From the NCBI GenBank assembly GCA_021413735.1, contig JAIOPV010000229.1, forward strand, positions 1 to 37,497: DNA of 37,497 nucleotides, written 5' to 3'. The number at the start of each line of letters is the position of its first letter. Within the stretch, counting starts at the first letter, position 1. A program made the translations under genes and the position numbers. This document shows, piece by piece, positions 1-8,433 of the stretch. A model generated the notes under the pieces. It saw only the letters and a list, made by a program, of their open reading frames with translations. It was not told where the DNA came from and searched no databases. Origin of the DNA: Planctomycetota bacterium. GTDB lineage: Bacteria > Planctomycetota > Planctomycetia > Gemmatales > Gemmataceae.

Positions 1-29
1 TCGCCGCGTTGCGGCGACCGCTAAACGTC
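1..29. repeat. Dispersed CGTTTAGCGG-type repeat, copy 1
   Basis: Read on the reverse strand, these bases match 32044-32072 at 28 of 29 positions, with a single C/T difference. The unit contains CGTTTAGCGG followed by GTCGCCGCAACG. A third, partly different element with the same CGTTTAGCGG ends lies at 14173-14230. The copy begins at the first base of the window, so it may extend further left. It lies about 90 bp upstream of the first gene. No function is evident. Confidence 0.75.
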
Positions 30-120
30 GCGTGCCATTGCTTCGTTTGTCCAACACTTCCTCGCGGGCCGTTCTCGCGGTACGATCAACCTCCCGTCCA
101 AGCCCTCCGGAACGAATCTC

Positions 121-3100
121 ATGCGTTGCACGCTCTTCGCCTTCGCAGTTCTCGCTGCACTCACACCAACCGCAGCCGCGCAAGACAAGCTGCCCGTTCG
201 GCTCATTGTCGAAGCCGAAGACTTCGAGATAAAGTCGCCCGGCTGGAAGGTGATGCCGTATCGCGACAACTACTATGCCTGCACCTTCGCCATCACTTTT
301 CTGTCGCGAATGGGTTGCCTCGGAGCGCCCGAACAACTCGACGAAGGCAAGAAAGCCATCGCCGAGAAGGTCGTGAACATCCCCTACGAAGACACCTATG
401 ACGTGATGGCTCGCTACGAGCAACCGTTCCAGTTCTCATGCGAATTCACGGTGGAGGTCGAGCAAGGCGGAAAGGTCGTCGGCTCGTTCCCGTTCGGTCG
501 GCTCGCGGACCCAAAGATCTGGGCGTTGAACGGCCACAAGCGAATTCCGATGGAACGCTACAGTTGGAGCGGCACCGACAACATCGTCTGGCAACAACCC
601 GGCACCGTGAAACTCTCAGCCGGTCCCGCGACGCTGCGGCTCATTGCGACTGCCCAAACGGACAACGGCAAGGAACGCGAGAACGCCGCACGGCGGCACG
701 TCGATGTGGTGTGCCTCACGAATGACAAGGCCGGCATCGCGGCACAGGCGAAGTCGAACTACCTCGAATTCGACGGCTGGCTCGTGCAGGACGGTGACCT
801 CTTCGTGCGGTTCACAAACCCCGCCGACGGCTTCGGACCGGTTATTCCAATCGTCGCGCCGTTCGATCATGGTCAGCACTCGCCGTACTACATTCACGTT
901 CGCGACTGGCCAAAAACGCAGGTATTGAAGGCCGGTCGAGTGGTGACGACGACGAAGTATCAGTACGCGGGTCCGCGGTCTGAGGCGGTGAAGGCGGACC
1001 AACTTGCTCCCATTATTGAGGCACCGAAGGGAGCGATTCCGGATGAGCAGTACATCAAGCCGGGCGAATCGTCGGGCTGGGTTCCGATGGGGAACGTGAT
1101 GGACGCGCTGTATCACGCGCAGTGGTTCCCGCAGGCACAGTACAAGGGCAAGGCCGATGGTCTTTACCTGCGATTGGAGTTCGCCATCCCTGACGGCAAG
1201 GGTGGGTTGAAGGTCGTGAAGGACATTACGGTGAAAGGCAACCCTGCAGCGCTGTCGCCGGTGACGTTCGACATACCGGGCTGCGTGAATCCGAACGCCG
1301 ATCTCGCAAAGGTGATGGCGAAGAAATACTGGCTGCCGCAGATTCGCACGCAGAAGGAGATTCTCGACTTCCTGAACGCGGAAGTGGCGAAGTTCCCCAA
1401 GGTTGGCAGCGTGCCGAAGCGGTTACCGATTTACAACATCATGGGCTTCAGCGGGGCACTCGGTGCGTTCCCAGAAGCGAAGGAACTCGCGCTCGCACTT
1501 GGCGACAACACCGCCGTGAACGCCATCGGCAAGAAACGCGAACTCGTGGCGCACTGGGGTGATCCGTCGCTCACCGCGATCAAGAAGCATGAAGCAGCTC
1601 GCAAGGGCGGCTTCGATGATCTCGCGATCGTGAGTTACGGCGACGAGATGCACCTCCCCGCGATTCCGCTGAAGGATGACGAGTTCGCCGCGTGGTTGAA
1701 GGCCAAGGGCGTCACCTTTGACGGCGTCGCGAAATATACGACTGACAAGACGCAGCCACTTTATTATTACTCGCAGATTGCCGCGAAGGATAAGGGCGGT
1801 GCGAAATATGCCGAGGGCACTGCATATTACAAATCGAAGGGCGTGCTCACGGGGGCGAACTATTCCCCTCACGCGAACTTCCTCGTCACTGAAATGGATT
1901 ATATTCGCCCATTCAAACTGAAAGCGATCAGTATGCCGTGGACGGAGGACTACACTTGGCAGATCGCTGAGTTTAGCCCCCAGATCGTGGGGTATCTTCT
2001 GAGTGCATTGCGGGCCGGGGCCAAGTACGACGACTTGCCAATTCACATGTATGTGATGCCGCACTCACCGGGACAGATTCCGAGCGAGTTCCGCCAGAGT
2101 TTCTATGCGTCGATGGCACACGGCGCGAAGATGATCAACTACTTCTGTGCGTCGCCTTCCGCGGTTGGCAGCACCGAGAACTACGTCGACAGCTATGATC
2201 TACCGATGTGGAAGCAGATTCACAAGTGTACCCACGAAGCCGGCATCTTCGAAGATTACGTTCTCGATGGTAAAGTGCGGCCGGCAAAGGTGGGGTTATT
2301 GCTTTCAAGCGTTGATGAAGTTGTGACGGGCGTAAACAATTTCTCACTCGCGTTGCACAATAACGAGCGGAAGGCAATTTACTACGCTCTTAAACATGCC
2401 CAGGTGCCGGTTGATTTTCTCAGCGAAGATGACGTGATCGACGGCCGAGCGAAAGACTACGCGGTGATTTACGTCACGCAGCAGTATGTTCACTCCAAGT
2501 GCATCGATTCGTTGCAGAAATGGTGTGAGGCGGGCGGCACGGTCGTGGCTCTCGCTGGCGGTGGCTTCTTCAACGAATTCCAGAAGGAGAACCCCGCGAC
2601 CGCGAAGCTCTACGGCGCAACCGGCCTCAAGATCGACACCGACCCGAACCTCATCCCGAAGCATCTGCTTCAGCCCAATCAACCGTTCCTGAGCAAGCAC
2701 GATCTGCCGCGATACGAACCGATCGACGCCGTGCAGTGGAACCTCGGCGGGCTGCCCAAGAAGGAAAAGGAAGACGTGAACGCTCCGAGTCACGTTTACA
2801 ACGTGCCGGTGATCGCGTGGAAGCAACCGCTCACCGTCGGCGATGGCGTCATGGTCGGCAAGTTCAAGGATGGTTCGCCTGCGGTTGTGACCAAGAAGCA
2901 CGGCGAAGGGCGGGCGGTCTTGTTCGGCTTCCTGCCGGGGCAAGCGTATCTCAAGCATGCTCTGCCTGTGCGGCCGGTGGACCGCGGCGCGAACGCCGAG
3001 AGCTTCGCCCACTTCCTGCCCACGGGCATCGCAACGCATCTCCTCGCACGACTCGTTGATGATTTCCTGCCGCGACGCGGGGCCGCCGACATTCGCCCGG

Positions 3101-3360
3101 TGGTCACGACTGATGGACTCGTGGAAGCCAGTTGCATCGACACGCCAGCGAAAGATGGTAAGCCGGCGAAGCTCGCGGTGCCGCTCGTGAACTGGGTCGG
3201 CGCTCCGCTCACGTCGCTCACCGTCACGATTCGCGGTGTCGAGAATCCGTCGAAGGTGCGGAGCGTCGAGCGCGGAGAGTTGAAGTTCACGCAAGGCAAA
3301 GGCGGCATTCAGATCACGATGCCGTTGGATGTCGCCGACATGATTCTCATTGATCGATGA
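121..3360 (+). CDS. Large secreted protein with glycoside-hydrolase-like features
   Basis: A 1,079-residue protein with a clear signal peptide (about residues 1-20, ending TAAAQ), so it should be exported. I do not recognise a named family over its whole length. An N-terminal beta-rich region is followed by a central region with two acidic motifs, YGDE (Glu509) and PWTED (Glu609), of the kind that supply catalytic acids in TIM-barrel glycoside hydrolases. From about residue 720, the run VGLLLSSVDEV and the later GGTVVALAGGG look like the Rossmann/amidotransferase-like domain found after the barrel in GH42-type beta-galactosidases. The C-terminus is a beta-sandwich-like tail. Polysaccharide or glycoside hydrolysis outside the cytoplasm is inferred from these local motifs only. 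The stop overlaps an upstream ATG of the next reading frame, but the next gene probably starts 36 bp later. Confidence 0.8.
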   Translation: MRCTLFAFAVLAALTPTAAAQDKLPVRLIVEAEDFEIKSPGWKVMPYRDNYYACTFAITFLSRMGCLGAPEQLDEGKKAIAEKVVNIPYEDTYDVMARYEQPFQFSCEFTVEVEQGGKVVGSFPFGRLADPKIWALNGHKRIPMERYSWSGTDNIVWQQPGTVKLSAGPATLRLIATAQTDNGKERENAARRHVDVVCLTNDKAGIAAQAKSNYLEFDGWLVQDGDLFVRFTNPADGFGPVIPIVAPFDHGQHSPYYIHVRDWPKTQVLKAGRVVTTTKYQYAGPRSEAVKADQLAPIIEAPKGAIPDEQYIKPGESSGWVPMGNVMDALYHAQWFPQAQYKGKADGLYLRLEFAIPDGKGGLKVVKDITVKGNPAALSPVTFDIPGCVNPNADLAKVMAKKYWLPQIRTQKEILDFLNAEVAKFPKVGSVPKRLPIYNIMGFSGALGAFPEAKELALALGDNTAVNAIGKKRELVAHWGDPSLTAIKKHEAARKGGFDDLAIVSYGDEMHLPAIPLKDDEFAAWLKAKGVTFDGVAKYTTDKTQPLYYYSQIAAKDKGGAKYAEGTAYYKSKGVLTGANYSPHANFLVTEMDYIRPFKLKAISMPWTEDYTWQIAEFSPQIVGYLLSALRAGAKYDDLPIHMYVMPHSPGQIPSEFRQSFYASMAHGAKMINYFCASPSAVGSTENYVDSYDLPMWKQIHKCTHEAGIFEDYVLDGKVRPAKVGLLLSSVDEVVTGVNNFSLALHNNERKAIYYALKHAQVPVDFLSEDDVIDGRAKDYAVIYVTQQYVHSKCIDSLQKWCEAGGTVVALAGGGFFNEFQKENPATAKLYGATGLKIDTDPNLIPKHLLQPNQPFLSKHDLPRYEPIDAVQWNLGGLPKKEKEDVNAPSHVYNVPVIAWKQPLTVGDGVMVGKFKDGSPAVVTKKHGEGRAVLFGFLPGQAYLKHALPVRPVDRGANAESFAHFLPTGIATHLLARLVDDFLPRRGAADIRPVVTTDGLVEASCIDTPAKDGKPAKLAVPLVNWVGAPLTSLTVTIRGVENPSKVRSVERGELKFTQGKGGIQITMPLDVADMILIDR

Positions 3361-3395
3361 CAGAGACCAGCCCGCTTCACCTGCGAGAATTCATC

Positions 3396-5714
3396 ATGCG
3401 AATCGTGTCTCTGTTGGCGGTGCTGGTCCTGACGGCACCCGCGTCCGCGCAGCCCCCCCTCGATCCCGGCCCGTCGAGTAAGTACTTGAAAGTCATTCCG
3501 GCGTTGAATGAGCTTGTCCAATCCGAGACGATGGACAAGAAGATTCCGTCGCTTTCGCTGGCAATCGTGGCTGACCAGGATGTGATCTTCATGATCAACC
3601 GGGGGCCGGGCAAGGTGTACCGCGTCGGCTCCGTGTCAAAGCTATTCACCGACGTCGCGATCATGCAACTGGTCGAGGAGGGCAAACTCGACCTCGACGC
3701 GCCGGTGGCGAAGTACGTGCCCGAGTTCAAGCCTGCATACAAGGAAGGCCAGAAGCAAATCACGCTGCGGATGCTCATGGCTCACCGTTCCGGATTGATC
3801 CGCGAGCCACCAGTTGGCAACTACTTCGACCCCACGGAACCGAGCCTCGAAAAGAGTGTCCTGAGCCTCAATGGGATTGAGCCGATCTACGATCCAGGTT
3901 CACGCACCAAGTACTCCAACGCTGCCGTCGGACTCGTCGGGTACGTCATTCAGAAGACACAGAACGAGAAGTTCGAGACATTCGTTCAACGCCGCGTGCT
4001 CGATCGCATCGGCATGGAGTCGAGTTCGTTCACACTCACGCCCGCCTTGAAAAAGAAGCTCCCTGAAGCGGTCATGTGGACATACCACGGTCGCGAATTT
4101 CCAGCGCCGACGTTCTCGCTCGGGGTCGCTCCGGCGGGGTGCATGTATTCGGACTTGCGTGACCTGGCGAAGTTCGAATTGTGCCTGTTCGCCGGCGGCA
4201 AGGTCGGCGACAAGCAACTCCTCAAACCCGAAACCATCGAGGAAATGTTCCGACCGCAGTTCGCGAAGGACGGCTCGCGCGGCTTCGGACTCGGCTTCAT
4301 CGTGGGCGAACTCGAAGGCAAGAAACGCATCGGTCACGGCGGCGCGATCTACGGCTTCTCCACGGAACTCGCGATGCTGCCTTCGGAGAAACTCGGCGTG
4401 ATCGTGATGTCGGCACGGGATGTGTCGAACGGCATGACGACGCGAATCGCTGACGACGCACTTCGGCTGATGCTCGCTGCAAAGGAAGGGAAGCCCTTGC
4501 CCAAGCTGGAAACAACCGAGGCAATTCCCGCCACGGAAGCGACGGCAGTCGCGGGCCGGTATCGCGATGGTGAGAAGTTCCTCGACCTGAACGACAGCTT
4601 CGGCAAGCTCACGGTGCAAGCGGGGCACGGTGGGCCACTCTTGCGACTGCGCAAGCTCGGCAAGGACTTGATGGTCGACGACGTGCAGGGTTGGGGACCA
4701 CGAATCACGGTCGATGGCGACAAGCTGACGGTGGGGAAGAATACCTACACGAAGGAGAAGCCGAGCAGCACGCCGCCGGCCGAGGCACCCGCGAAGTGGA
4801 AGGGATTAATCGGTGAGTACGGCTGGGACCACAATACGCTGTACATTTACGAGCGCGACGGCAAGCTGCACGCCCTCATTGAGTGGACCGAAATCGACCC
4901 GCTCACGGAGGAGTCGGAGAACGTGTTCGCGTTCCCGGCAGACCGCGGCATGTACCACGGCGAGAAGCTCGTGTTCACCCGCGACAAGGACGGTCGAGCG
5001 ACGAAAGTGACCGCGGCGAGTGTCGTTTTCGAGCGTCGCAAGATCGACGGCGAGGGTGGCGAAACGTTTCAAATCAAGCCTGTAAAGCCGCTCGATGAAC
5101 TTCGCAAGCTCGCACTCGCTGCGACGCCGCCGGGGGAGAAGGGCGAGTTCCTGAAGCCCGACTTGGTCGATCTCGCGACCATCGACGGCATCAAGTTCGA
5201 CATCCGTTACGCGACCGACAACAACTTCCTCGGCAAGCCGTTTTACACGTCGGCGAAGGCGTTCATGCAGAAGCCCGCTGCCGCGGCGCTGGCTCGCGTG
5301 CAGAAGACGCTCAAGGAACGCGGCTACGGCCTGTTCGTCTACGACGCGTATCGACCGTGGTACGTCACGAAAATGTTCTGGGACGCGACGCCGGAGAAGT
5401 TCCACAACTTCGTGGCGGATCCGTCGAAGGGGTCGCGACACAATCGTGGCTGCGCGGTCGATCTTGGACTGTACGATCTCAAGACGGGCAAGGTGATCGA
5501 GATGGTCAGCGGTTACGACGAGATGACCGATCGCGCCTTCCCCGACTACATGGGCACGACATCACGCCAACGCTGGCATCGCGATCTGTTGCGGCGTGCG
5601 ATGGAGGCGGAGGGGTACAGCGTCTACGAGGAGGAGTGGTGGCACTACGACTACAAGGACTGGCGTGCGTACCCAATTCTGAACAAGACGTTCGAGGAGT
5701 TGATGGGGAAGTGA
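3396..5714 (+). CDS. Secreted SxxK serine hydrolase fused to VanX-type D-Ala-D-Ala dipeptidase
   Basis: A 772-residue exported protein; residues 1-19 (MRIVSLLAVLVLTAPASAQ) form the signal peptide, which is why I prefer this ATG over one at 3357. The N-terminal half is a class C beta-lactamase/DD-peptidase-like domain with all three motifs: S79-V-S-K82, Y173-S-N175 and H314-G-G. A middle beta-rich linker runs to about residue 575. The C-terminal domain is an M15D dipeptidase of the VanX/DdpX type: R653 in YDAYRPW, the zinc motif S680-x-H682-x-x-G-x-A-x-D689, and E747-W-W-H750, so the catalytic set is complete. VanX enzymes cleave D-Ala-D-Ala; SxxK enzymes act on D-Ala-containing cell-wall peptides or beta-lactams. 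Joining both in one exported chain suggests turnover or scavenging of D-Ala-terminated peptides, which is an inference. Export argues against the cytoplasmic vancomycin-resistance role. Confidence 0.93.
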   Translation: MRIVSLLAVLVLTAPASAQPPLDPGPSSKYLKVIPALNELVQSETMDKKIPSLSLAIVADQDVIFMINRGPGKVYRVGSVSKLFTDVAIMQLVEEGKLDLDAPVAKYVPEFKPAYKEGQKQITLRMLMAHRSGLIREPPVGNYFDPTEPSLEKSVLSLNGIEPIYDPGSRTKYSNAAVGLVGYVIQKTQNEKFETFVQRRVLDRIGMESSSFTLTPALKKKLPEAVMWTYHGREFPAPTFSLGVAPAGCMYSDLRDLAKFELCLFAGGKVGDKQLLKPETIEEMFRPQFAKDGSRGFGLGFIVGELEGKKRIGHGGAIYGFSTELAMLPSEKLGVIVMSARDVSNGMTTRIADDALRLMLAAKEGKPLPKLETTEAIPATEATAVAGRYRDGEKFLDLNDSFGKLTVQAGHGGPLLRLRKLGKDLMVDDVQGWGPRITVDGDKLTVGKNTYTKEKPSSTPPAEAPAKWKGLIGEYGWDHNTLYIYERDGKLHALIEWTEIDPLTEESENVFAFPADRGMYHGEKLVFTRDKDGRATKVTAASVVFERRKIDGEGGETFQIKPVKPLDELRKLALAATPPGEKGEFLKPDLVDLATIDGIKFDIRYATDNNFLGKPFYTSAKAFMQKPAAAALARVQKTLKERGYGLFVYDAYRPWYVTKMFWDATPEKFHNFVADPSKGSRHNRGCAVDLGLYDLKTGKVIEMVSGYDEMTDRAFPDYMGTTSRQRWHRDLLRRAMEAEGYSVYEEEWWHYDYKDWRAYPILNKTFEELMGK

Positions 5715-5719
5715 AAAAA

Positions 5720-6250
5720 CGGAACGCGGATAATGCAGGATCAAAGCACGCGGATAAACGCAGTTCTGTGCACAACTTGGCTCGCCGCAACTCCTGTTGG
5801 AGCAACACTTGCGACGACGCTTCGCTGGAAAAACGCTGCGGTGACCACGATCATGACGAAAAGACTGACCTCTGAATCCCTCCAACTTCTCCTCGGGCCA
5901 CAATCACGAGTTACAGGGTCGCAAACTGTCAAATTATCAGCGTTTCCACGCGATTCGGCTCAACGAATCGAGCCTGTTGCCCCACAAATATCGAGGGTGG
6001 TTTTCGTTCGACCGAGTTGTGCACAGCACTGGGATAAACGCAGGATAAGACAGAAGCAGGATTAACCACAGAGCCACAACAGAGAGCACAGAGACAAGAC
6101 AAAAGGCGGAGAGAAGCCACTTGTTTTGAAACCCTGATTTCCCCTCGGTGTTTGTCTTCCTCTCTATGGTCTCTGTGACTCTGTGGTTAATTTCTTTGTC
6201 TTGATCCGGTTTTCATCCGCGGGGTTTCATCCTGCGTCATCCGCGTTCCG
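5720..6250. repeat. Nested inverted and direct repeat tract without a gene
   Basis: This spacer between two convergent genes is built of matched arms. Outer arms: 5720-5758 and 6211-6250 are near-perfect reverse complements, starting CGGAACGCGGAT and including GCAGGAT. Middle arms: 5761-5784 and 6009-6031 share CTGTGCACAACT in inverted orientation, each next to a direct copy of GGATAAACGCAG (5752-5763 and 6032-6043). Inner arms: ATTAACCACAGAG (6061-6073) pairs perfectly with 6179-6191, extended by imperfect cacagag-rich sequence. Short open frames here have no family resemblance and cross the repeats, so I call no gene. It could be a composite miniature element, stacked palindromic repeats, or a transcription stop for both flanking genes. 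Confidence 0.85.
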
Positions 6251-6299
6251 ATTTGTGTATTTCAGAGGATCGGGAGCTGACGCCGCCCCGCTCGCCAAA

Positions 6300-7136
6300 T
6301 CACAACCGCGATTCGAGCCACTTCACCACGTCCGAAATCCACGGGTGCCCGATCGGCTCGAATTCCAGCGTGTGATGCGTTCCCGCGTACTCGATGATCT
6401 TCGTTTCGCCCGCGAACTTGGTGACGTATGTTCGCGTGCGGTCGTTCACGATGATGCGGTCGTGTTCCGTCAGCGTTAGTAGTGTCGGCACGGTCACGCG
6501 AGCAGCGGCACGTCGGATGTACACGTCGAGTGCGAAGCTGTTGAAGAGGAAGCGGGCCGTCGCGTGTCGCAGGCCGTGCGGGTCGGTGTCGATGAACTTC
6601 TGGCCTTCGACGCTTGCGGTGAAAAGTTCGGGCTCGTTCAACGGAATCGGGAACACTCGCGTCGGTCGCAGCACGCTCGCGACGGCAACCCGTGCCCGCA
6701 ACGCCGCCTTCGGTTTCACCTTCGCCACCAACCCCGGGCACAGTAGCACCAGCCCATCCGCCAACCCGGGCCTGCGATACTGCAACCCCACCGCCAGCTT
6801 GCCGCCCCACGAAATTCCCGCCACGAACACCGGCAACCACGACTGTTCCGAACGCAGTTGCTGCACGAACTCGGCCACATCGTCGATCAGTCGGCGAAAG
6901 TTTGGCGTGTCGCCACGGTGAGCGGTGTTCAGCCCGGAACCGCGGCGATCCACGAAGTACACGTCGAACCCGGCAGCCGCGAACTCGGCACACGATCGCG
7001 TGTACCAACCGCCGTGGCTGCGGATGCCGTGCAGGAAGACGAGCTTTGCCTTCGGGCGGCCCACTGCCGGGTAATGGCGAACGTAGAACGTGTAGCCGTC
7101 CGAGGCACGGAAGGTTTGAATGCGAGCAGTGCTCAA
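6300..7136 (-). CDS. Alpha/beta hydrolase (monoacylglycerol lipase-like)
   Basis: A 278-residue cytoplasmic-type alpha/beta hydrolase. The oxyanion-side motif FLHG lies near residue 35, DRRGSG near 63, the nucleophile elbow G-I-S109-W-G-G, a probable acid Asp226 in TEHDR, and the catalytic His at 254/255 in GTHHTLEFE. This order and spacing fit the Hydrolase_4/serine aminopeptidase S33 family (lysophospholipase or monoglyceride lipase type). The reading frame is open 80 codons further upstream, but that part lies inside the preceding gene and looks like shadow translation. I chose the TTG at 7134-7136, which overlaps the upstream stop as TTGA, indicating translational coupling with the enolase-family gene. 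Substrate is unknown; carboxylic esters are likely. Confidence 0.9.
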   Translation of the reverse strand: MSTARIQTFRASDGYTFYVRHYPAVGRPKAKLVFLHGIRSHGGWYTRSCAEFAAAGFDVYFVDRRGSGLNTAHRGDTPNFRRLIDDVAEFVQQLRSEQSWLPVFVAGISWGGKLAVGLQYRRPGLADGLVLLCPGLVAKVKPKAALRARVAVASVLRPTRVFPIPLNEPELFTASVEGQKFIDTDPHGLRHATARFLFNSFALDVYIRRAAARVTVPTLLTLTEHDRIIVNDRTRTYVTKFAGETKIIEYAGTHHTLEFEPIGHPWISDVVKWLESRL

Positions 7137-8302
7137 ATGAGTCGCTCCTTCCGCTTGGTGACCGCATCCACGCGGGCGGGGTCGATAGTGATTCCAAGAC
7201 CGCAGCCGATCAACGCCCGCGACCAACCGCCACGCTTGAACGTGATGTCTTCCTTCGAGAGCCGTTCCTTCACGAGATGGCGGTCGTAGCTGCCTTCGCT
7301 GTGCCGAAGATCGCACACGCTCGTCGCGAAGTGCCGACCGGCTGCCGAGAGGATCGCGGTTTCGCCGACCTGACACCCAAGCTGATAGCCGAGGCTATGC
7401 CGTTTCGCGAGTTGAGCGAGCCGTAGACTCGGGATGAAGCCGCCGCACTTCGAGAGGCGGATGTTGAACAGATCGCACCAACCACCCTTCACCGCACGCT
7501 CGGCGTCGACTTCGCCGCACAACGATTCATCGAGCATGATCGGCGTCTTGATCTGCTTCCGCACTTCAGTGAGGCACGCGACTTCCTCGTGCTTTACCGG
7601 TTGCTCCACGCTCGAAATGTTGAACGGTTCCAGTTCGCGGATGCGGTCCACGACTTCGGCCGGTGTCCAGCCCTCGTTCGCATCGACGCGAAGGTCCATC
7701 TTCTTGCCGAGCCAGCGACGCATTCCGGTCGCACGCTTCACGTCGTCCTGACCTGCCATGCCGACCTTCAACTTGATCTGCGAGAAGCCGGTGATCCAGT
7801 ACACGAACGGATACAGCTTCTTCTTCCAGCCGCGCGGGTTCGTGATGATGCCGCTGTACTGCACGCGATCGCGAAACTTGTACAGTTCGGGAGCAACGAG
7901 CTCCGTCACCTTCATCAGCGGTTCACCGAACGATCGGCCGAAAGCGTCGAGCACCGCGAGTTCTACGGCACAGCGAGCGGCGTTCCCCAGGATGAGACGA
8001 TCGTCGCCGGGTGTGGGTGCCAGTTTGATTTTCTCGGCGAGATGCACAGCGGCGGGGAAGTCAGCACACTCGGGGGCGAGCTGCGTGGTGAGGTCCGACC
8101 GCTTGAGCAGATCGACGGAGAAGTCGATGGTTTCGCCGGTGACGTAGTCGCGGGGCAGCCCTTCGCCGTAGCCCACGGAGCCGTCGGACAGCACGCACCG
8201 CACGACAACGTTCTCGGTATCCGTGCGGACATGGCTGGCGTGCGACATCTTCCGCTTCAACGGAATGCAGACGTGCCGGGCATCGAGTTCCACAATCCGC
8301 AT
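7133..8302 (-). CDS. Enolase-superfamily enzyme, muconate-lactonizing (MLE) subgroup
   Basis: A 389-residue protein with the N-terminal capping domain (residues about 1-130, including GYGEGLPRDYVTGET) and the modified TIM barrel. The catalytic set of the MLE subgroup is present: Lys177-x-Lys179 in IKLKVG, metal ligands Asp207 (VDANEGW), Glu233 (VEQPV) and Asp258 (LDES), and the second acid/base Lys285 (RLSKCGG). Family members abstract a proton next to a carboxylate: muconate cycloisomerase, o-succinylbenzoate synthase, dipeptide epimerase and others. I do not see the C-terminal DxD motif typical of L-Ala-D/L-Glu epimerases, so the substrate is open. It is first in a coupled pair with the downstream alpha/beta hydrolase and diverges from the HEAT-repeat gene over a 131-bp spacer. 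Confidence 0.92.
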   Translation of the reverse strand: MRIVELDARHVCIPLKRKMSHASHVRTDTENVVVRCVLSDGSVGYGEGLPRDYVTGETIDFSVDLLKRSDLTTQLAPECADFPAAVHLAEKIKLAPTPGDDRLILGNAARCAVELAVLDAFGRSFGEPLMKVTELVAPELYKFRDRVQYSGIITNPRGWKKKLYPFVYWITGFSQIKLKVGMAGQDDVKRATGMRRWLGKKMDLRVDANEGWTPAEVVDRIRELEPFNISSVEQPVKHEEVACLTEVRKQIKTPIMLDESLCGEVDAERAVKGGWCDLFNIRLSKCGGFIPSLRLAQLAKRHSLGYQLGCQVGETAILSAAGRHFATSVCDLRHSEGSYDRHLVKERLSKEDITFKRGGWSRALIGCGLGITIDPARVDAVTKRKERLI

Positions 8303-8433
8303 GGGGTTTCACGCATCGAGTTAGATGGCCACGGAATCGCACACCGCCATTAAACCATGACCTACCTCTGTGGCAACCCCGATGCGGGTGTGCTACCATC
8401 CCAAAGTTCACAAGCCTCCGATATCACCCTCGC

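Noticed and set aside
3357-3395. Earlier ATG for the serine hydrolase, overlapping the upstream stop (ATGA)
   Set aside because: The 13 added residues are polar and would sit before a clean signal peptide that starts at 3396.
5733-6065. 110-codon open frame in the repeat tract
   Set aside because: It runs across the repeat arms, has no family resemblance and no ribosome site.
5720-6250. CRISPR array
   Set aside because: Repeats are few, of different kinds and mostly inverted, without regular spacers; no cas genes are present.
7137-7376. N-terminal extension of the alpha/beta hydrolase
   Set aside because: It overlaps the conserved C-terminus of the enolase-family gene and is rich in Arg; the TTG at 7136 gives the normal family start.
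7133-8302. Assignment as L-Ala-D/L-Glu dipeptide epimerase
   Set aside because: The general catalytic set fits, but the epimerase-specific DxD motif near the C-terminus is not seen, so only the MLE subgroup is claimed.
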